Positions 5,207 through 7,356 of a stretch of 7,356 bases of DNA are shown piece after piece. The position numbers and the translations under genes are program-made. Numbering within the stretch: position 1 is the stretch's first letter; every line of letters starts with the position of its first letter. Under the pieces are notes generated by a model that was given only the letters and a program-made list of their open reading frames with translations, was not told the origin of the DNA and did no database searches. Origin of the DNA: Coraliomargarita sp. CAG:312 (GTDB lineage Bacteria > Verrucomicrobiota > Verrucomicrobiia > Opitutales > Intestinicryptomonadaceae); contig FR901599.1 of the NCBI GenBank assembly GCA_000438015.1, forward strand, positions 20,897 through 28,252, read 5' to 3'.

Positions 5207-6738
5207 TTGCTTATCAGCTTTTTCATTATATCCAAAACCATCGCGGGATTCGCCTTGCCCTTTGACGCTTTCATTACGGGGCCGATAAGCGCATTTATCG
5301 CCTTTTCGTTGCCGCCCTTAAACTGCTCCACAGCCTTTGGATTTGCGGCCATTGCGTCCAAACAAAACTTTTCAAGCTCTCCGCTGTCGCTGTTTTGCGC
5401 CAATCCTTTTTCAGCGACTATCTCATCCGCCGACTTGCCGGTTTTGAACATTTCAACAAAAACGTCTTTTGCCATCTGTTTGGAAATTACCCCGGAATCT
5501 ATAATTTTCACAAGACCTGCGAGGGTTTCCGGCGTAATTTTGCATGCGGCCAAACGCTTTTTCGCAATGGCTGCCGAATCTCCGGCTTTGGAATCAGCCC
5601 GCCCAAAAATATCCTCCAATTCGGCTTCGGAATCCGGTTCCTCTGCTTCGACAGACGCAAGTTCGCGGAGCAAGTCGTTGTTGAGCATATTTGCAATAGC
5701 CTTCGGATTTTTGTCGTAAACTTTCACCGCGCGCTCAAAATATGAACACAAATCGTTGTCGTGGCACATTACAGAAGTCACCGAATACGGAAGGGAATAG
5801 TCGGACATATACCGGCGCTGGCGGTCGAAAGGCCTTTCAGGCAGATTTGCTTTTATGGATTCCAAAAGTTCGGCGGAAATTTTCACCGGCATCAAATCTG
5901 GATCGGGGAAATAGCGGTAGTCGTGTGCGTCCTCTTTGCTTCTCATCGACTGCGTAATGCCAAGCTGCGCATCCCAGCGGCGGGTTTCCTGAACTATTTG
6001 CACTCCTTTTTTTAGGCAGTCTATCTGGCGCTTTATTTCATAGTCTATGGAATTGCGCGCATTTGAAATGGAGTTGATATTTTTCATCTCGACTTTTACG
6101 CCGAACTCTTTCGAGCCTTTGGGGCGCACTGACACGTTTACGTCGCAGCGCATCTGACCTTTTTCCATATCGCAATCGGAGATTCCCGCGCACGAAATGG
6201 TGTTCTTTAGGGATGTCAAGTATGCGAATACCTCCTCGGAGGAATGCATATCCGGCTCGGAAACGATTTCCATAAGCGGCGTCCCCGCCCTGTTATAGTC
6301 CACCAAAGAATCCGAATTAAAGTGCGTGAGCTTGCCTACGTCCTCCTCCAAATGGATTCTCGTAAGGCGCACAATCCTGTGTTCTCCCATCTCCGAAGCA
6401 TTTTTGGCAGGAAGCTCTATTTCGACCCCCCCGCCGAGGCACAAGGGCTGGTCGTATTGGGAAAGCTGGTAATTTTTGGGGCTGTCGGGATAAAAGTAAT
6501 TTTTCCGGTCCCATTTTGTGATTTCGGGAATCTTGCATCCCAGCATTAAGCCCAATTCTATCGTGCGCTTTATAGCCTCAAAATTCAGCACCGGCAAAAC
6601 TCCAGGGAAAGCCCATATAACAGGGTCGGTCAAAGTATTCGGGGGTTCCGCGAACTTGTGCTCAACCGACGTAAACATCTTCGTTTTTGTCCTGATTTGA
6701 ACGTGGACTTCAAGACCTATTACCGCTTCGTATTCCAT
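5203..6738 (-). CDS. gatB: Aspartyl/glutamyl-tRNA(Asn/Gln) amidotransferase subunit B
   Basis: GatB is the kinase and tRNA-binding subunit of GatCAB. It phosphorylates the side chain of Glu-tRNA(Gln) or Asp-tRNA(Asn) and receives ammonia from GatA to make the amide. The 511 residues show the cradle domain: GLEVHVQ (8-14), RKNYFYPDSPKNYQLSQYD (78-96), IHLEEDVGK (128-136), DYNRAGTPLMEIVSEPD (147-163) and MRCDVNVSVRP (196-206). The metal site is expected at His12 and the glutamates near 131 and 157. From about residue 370 comes the helical and YqeY-like tail that contacts tRNA, ending with KGKANPAMVLDIM. The start chosen is the ATG at 6738: it gives the usual MEYEAVIGLEVH start and has GAAAGGG nine bases upstream. 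A TTG at 6756 in the same frame would place that ribosome site inside the gene. gatA lies 21 bp upstream; the protease gene overlaps the stop by 4 bp. Confidence 0.98.
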   Translation of the reverse strand: MEYEAVIGLEVHVQIRTKTKMFTSVEHKFAEPPNTLTDPVIWAFPGVLPVLNFEAIKRTIELGLMLGCKIPEITKWDRKNYFYPDSPKNYQLSQYDQPLCLGGGVEIELPAKNASEMGEHRIVRLTRIHLEEDVGKLTHFNSDSLVDYNRAGTPLMEIVSEPDMHSSEEVFAYLTSLKNTISCAGISDCDMEKGQMRCDVNVSVRPKGSKEFGVKVEMKNINSISNARNSIDYEIKRQIDCLKKGVQIVQETRRWDAQLGITQSMRSKEDAHDYRYFPDPDLMPVKISAELLESIKANLPERPFDRQRRYMSDYSLPYSVTSVMCHDNDLCSYFERAVKVYDKNPKAIANMLNNDLLRELASVEAEEPDSEAELEDIFGRADSKAGDSAAIAKKRLAACKITPETLAGLVKIIDSGVISKQMAKDVFVEMFKTGKSADEIVAEKGLAQNSDSGELEKFCLDAMAANPKAVEQFKGGNEKAINALIGPVMKASKGKANPAMVLDIMKKLISK

Positions 6739-6747
6739 AAAAAATAA

Positions 6748-6754
6748 CCCTTTC
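6748..6754 (-). promoter_or_regulatory. Ribosome binding site of gatB
   Basis: GAAAGGG on the minus strand, nine bases before the ATG at 6738, fits the anti-Shine-Dalgarno sequence. It decides between this ATG and an in-frame TTG at 6756, which would overlap the site itself. Confidence 0.7.
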
Positions 6755-6759
6755 AAAAA

Positions 6760-7356
6760 CTAGAGCTTGGGATGAACCTTGTGCCATTGGCAGGACTGCT
6801 CATAGGCGTATGCATAAGACAGCAGCGACGCCTCGTCGAAAGCCTTGCCTATCATTTGCAGCCCTACCGGCATATTGTCGGAAGTGAAGCCGCATGGCAC
6901 AGAAACTCCGGGAAGCCCGGCGAGATTTACGTTGATTGTGCAAATATCGCTCAAATACATCGAGAGCGGATCGGACGTTTTCTCGCCGAATTTAAAGGCC
7001 TTCGTAGGAGAAGTCGGAGTCATAATGACATCAACGGATTCAAATGCCTTCTCGAAATCTCCGCGTATGAGCGTGCGGACTTTTTGGGCGCGCAAATAAT
7101 AGGCGTCGTAGTATCCGGAACTCAGAACGTAGCTTCCCAAAATAATTCTGCGCTTGACTTCCTCTCCGAAGCCCTCGGCGCGGCTTTTGAAATAAACATC
7201 GACAATATCTTTTGCATCCGGGCTTCTGTGGGTATACCTGATGCCGTCGTAGCGGGCGAGATTTGATGAAGCCTCTGCGGTTGCGATAATGTAATACACC
7301 GGAATCGCCAAATCGGTATGCGGCAGGGAGATTTCAACTATCTCCCCCCCAAGCTC
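6760..7356 (-). CDS. gatA: Glutamyl-tRNA(Gln) amidotransferase subunit A, C-terminal part (5' end outside window)
   Basis: GatA is the glutaminase subunit of GatCAB; it releases ammonia from glutamine and passes it through a channel to GatB. The last 198 residues are present, open from the window edge to TAG at 6762-6760. Visible blocks are PHTDLAIPVYYIIATAEAS, NLARYDGIRY, a segment with VKRRIILGSYVLSSGYYDAYY, PTSPTKAF, NVNLAGLPGVSVPCG and MPVGLQMIG, all typical of the second half of the amidase-signature fold. The Ser-cis-Ser-Lys catalytic triad and the glycine-serine-rich signature belong to the missing half and cannot be checked. The reading frame continues above an internal TTG at 7311, with matching family sequence, so that TTG is not the start. 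gatB follows after 21 bp, as an operon. gatC is not in view and may be upstream or elsewhere. Confidence 0.97.
   Translation of the reverse strand, partial: ELGGEIVEISLPHTDLAIPVYYIIATAEASSNLARYDGIRYTHRSPDAKDIVDVYFKSRAEGFGEEVKRRIILGSYVLSSGYYDAYYLRAQKVRTLIRGDFEKAFESVDVIMTPTSPTKAFKFGEKTSDPLSMYLSDICTINVNLAGLPGVSVPCGFTSDNMPVGLQMIGKAFDEASLLSYAYAYEQSCQWHKVHPKL

Noticed and set aside
6739..6756. TTG at 6756 as the start of gatB
   Set aside because: It overlaps the GAAAGGG ribosome site of the ATG at 6738 and adds residues before the conserved GatB N-terminus.
7344..7350. A run of seven C in gatA, a possible frameshift or phase-variation site
   Set aside because: The GatA frame passes through it intact with family-like sequence on both sides, and seven bases is short for phase variation.

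Overview
The window is an ordinary stretch of bacterial chromosome with every recognisable gene on the minus strand, read from high to low coordinates. It carries six well-supported proteins: the C-terminal part of GatA, complete GatB, a Ste24/CAAX-type M48 membrane protease, an N-carbamoylputrescine amidase-like nitrilase-family enzyme and a Nif3/DUF34 metalloprotein, then a spacer of about 340 bp, complete HisD, and the N-terminal part of a PAS-containing sensor histidine kinase cut by the left edge. I see no mobile element, CRISPR array, tRNA or rRNA.

Organism: base composition is intermediate. Shine-Dalgarno signals are mixed: clear before gatB and the Nif3 gene, poor or absent before hisD and the amidase. 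The H-box type of the kinase, a GatCAB amidotransferase and the Ste24-type protease together remind me of the Verrucomicrobiota (Opitutae-like) or a related PVC bacterium. This is an impression from protein character, not a proof.

Layout from the right: gatA (7356 to 6760, 5' end outside), 21 bp, gatB (6738 to 5203), a 4-bp ATGA overlap, M48 protease (5206 to 3965), 65 bp with a TATAAT box, amidase (3899 to 3030), 21 bp, Nif3-like gene (3008 to 2241). A spacer follows with several inverted repeats, one of them a plausible intrinsic terminator. Then hisD (1897 to 605) and, after 8 bp, the kinase (596 to 1).

Functionally, gatA and gatB form the transamidosome core that turns Glu-tRNA(Gln) and/or Asp-tRNA(Asn) into the correct aminoacyl-tRNA. 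The protease is translationally coupled to gatB but has no obvious link to it. The amidase points to the agmatine route of putrescine synthesis. HisD performs the last two steps of histidine synthesis. The kinase is probably one half of a two-component system whose partner lies outside. I found no convincing undescribed system. The least explained parts are the hairpin-rich spacer, the possibly leaderless hisD transcript and the hisD-kinase pairing.
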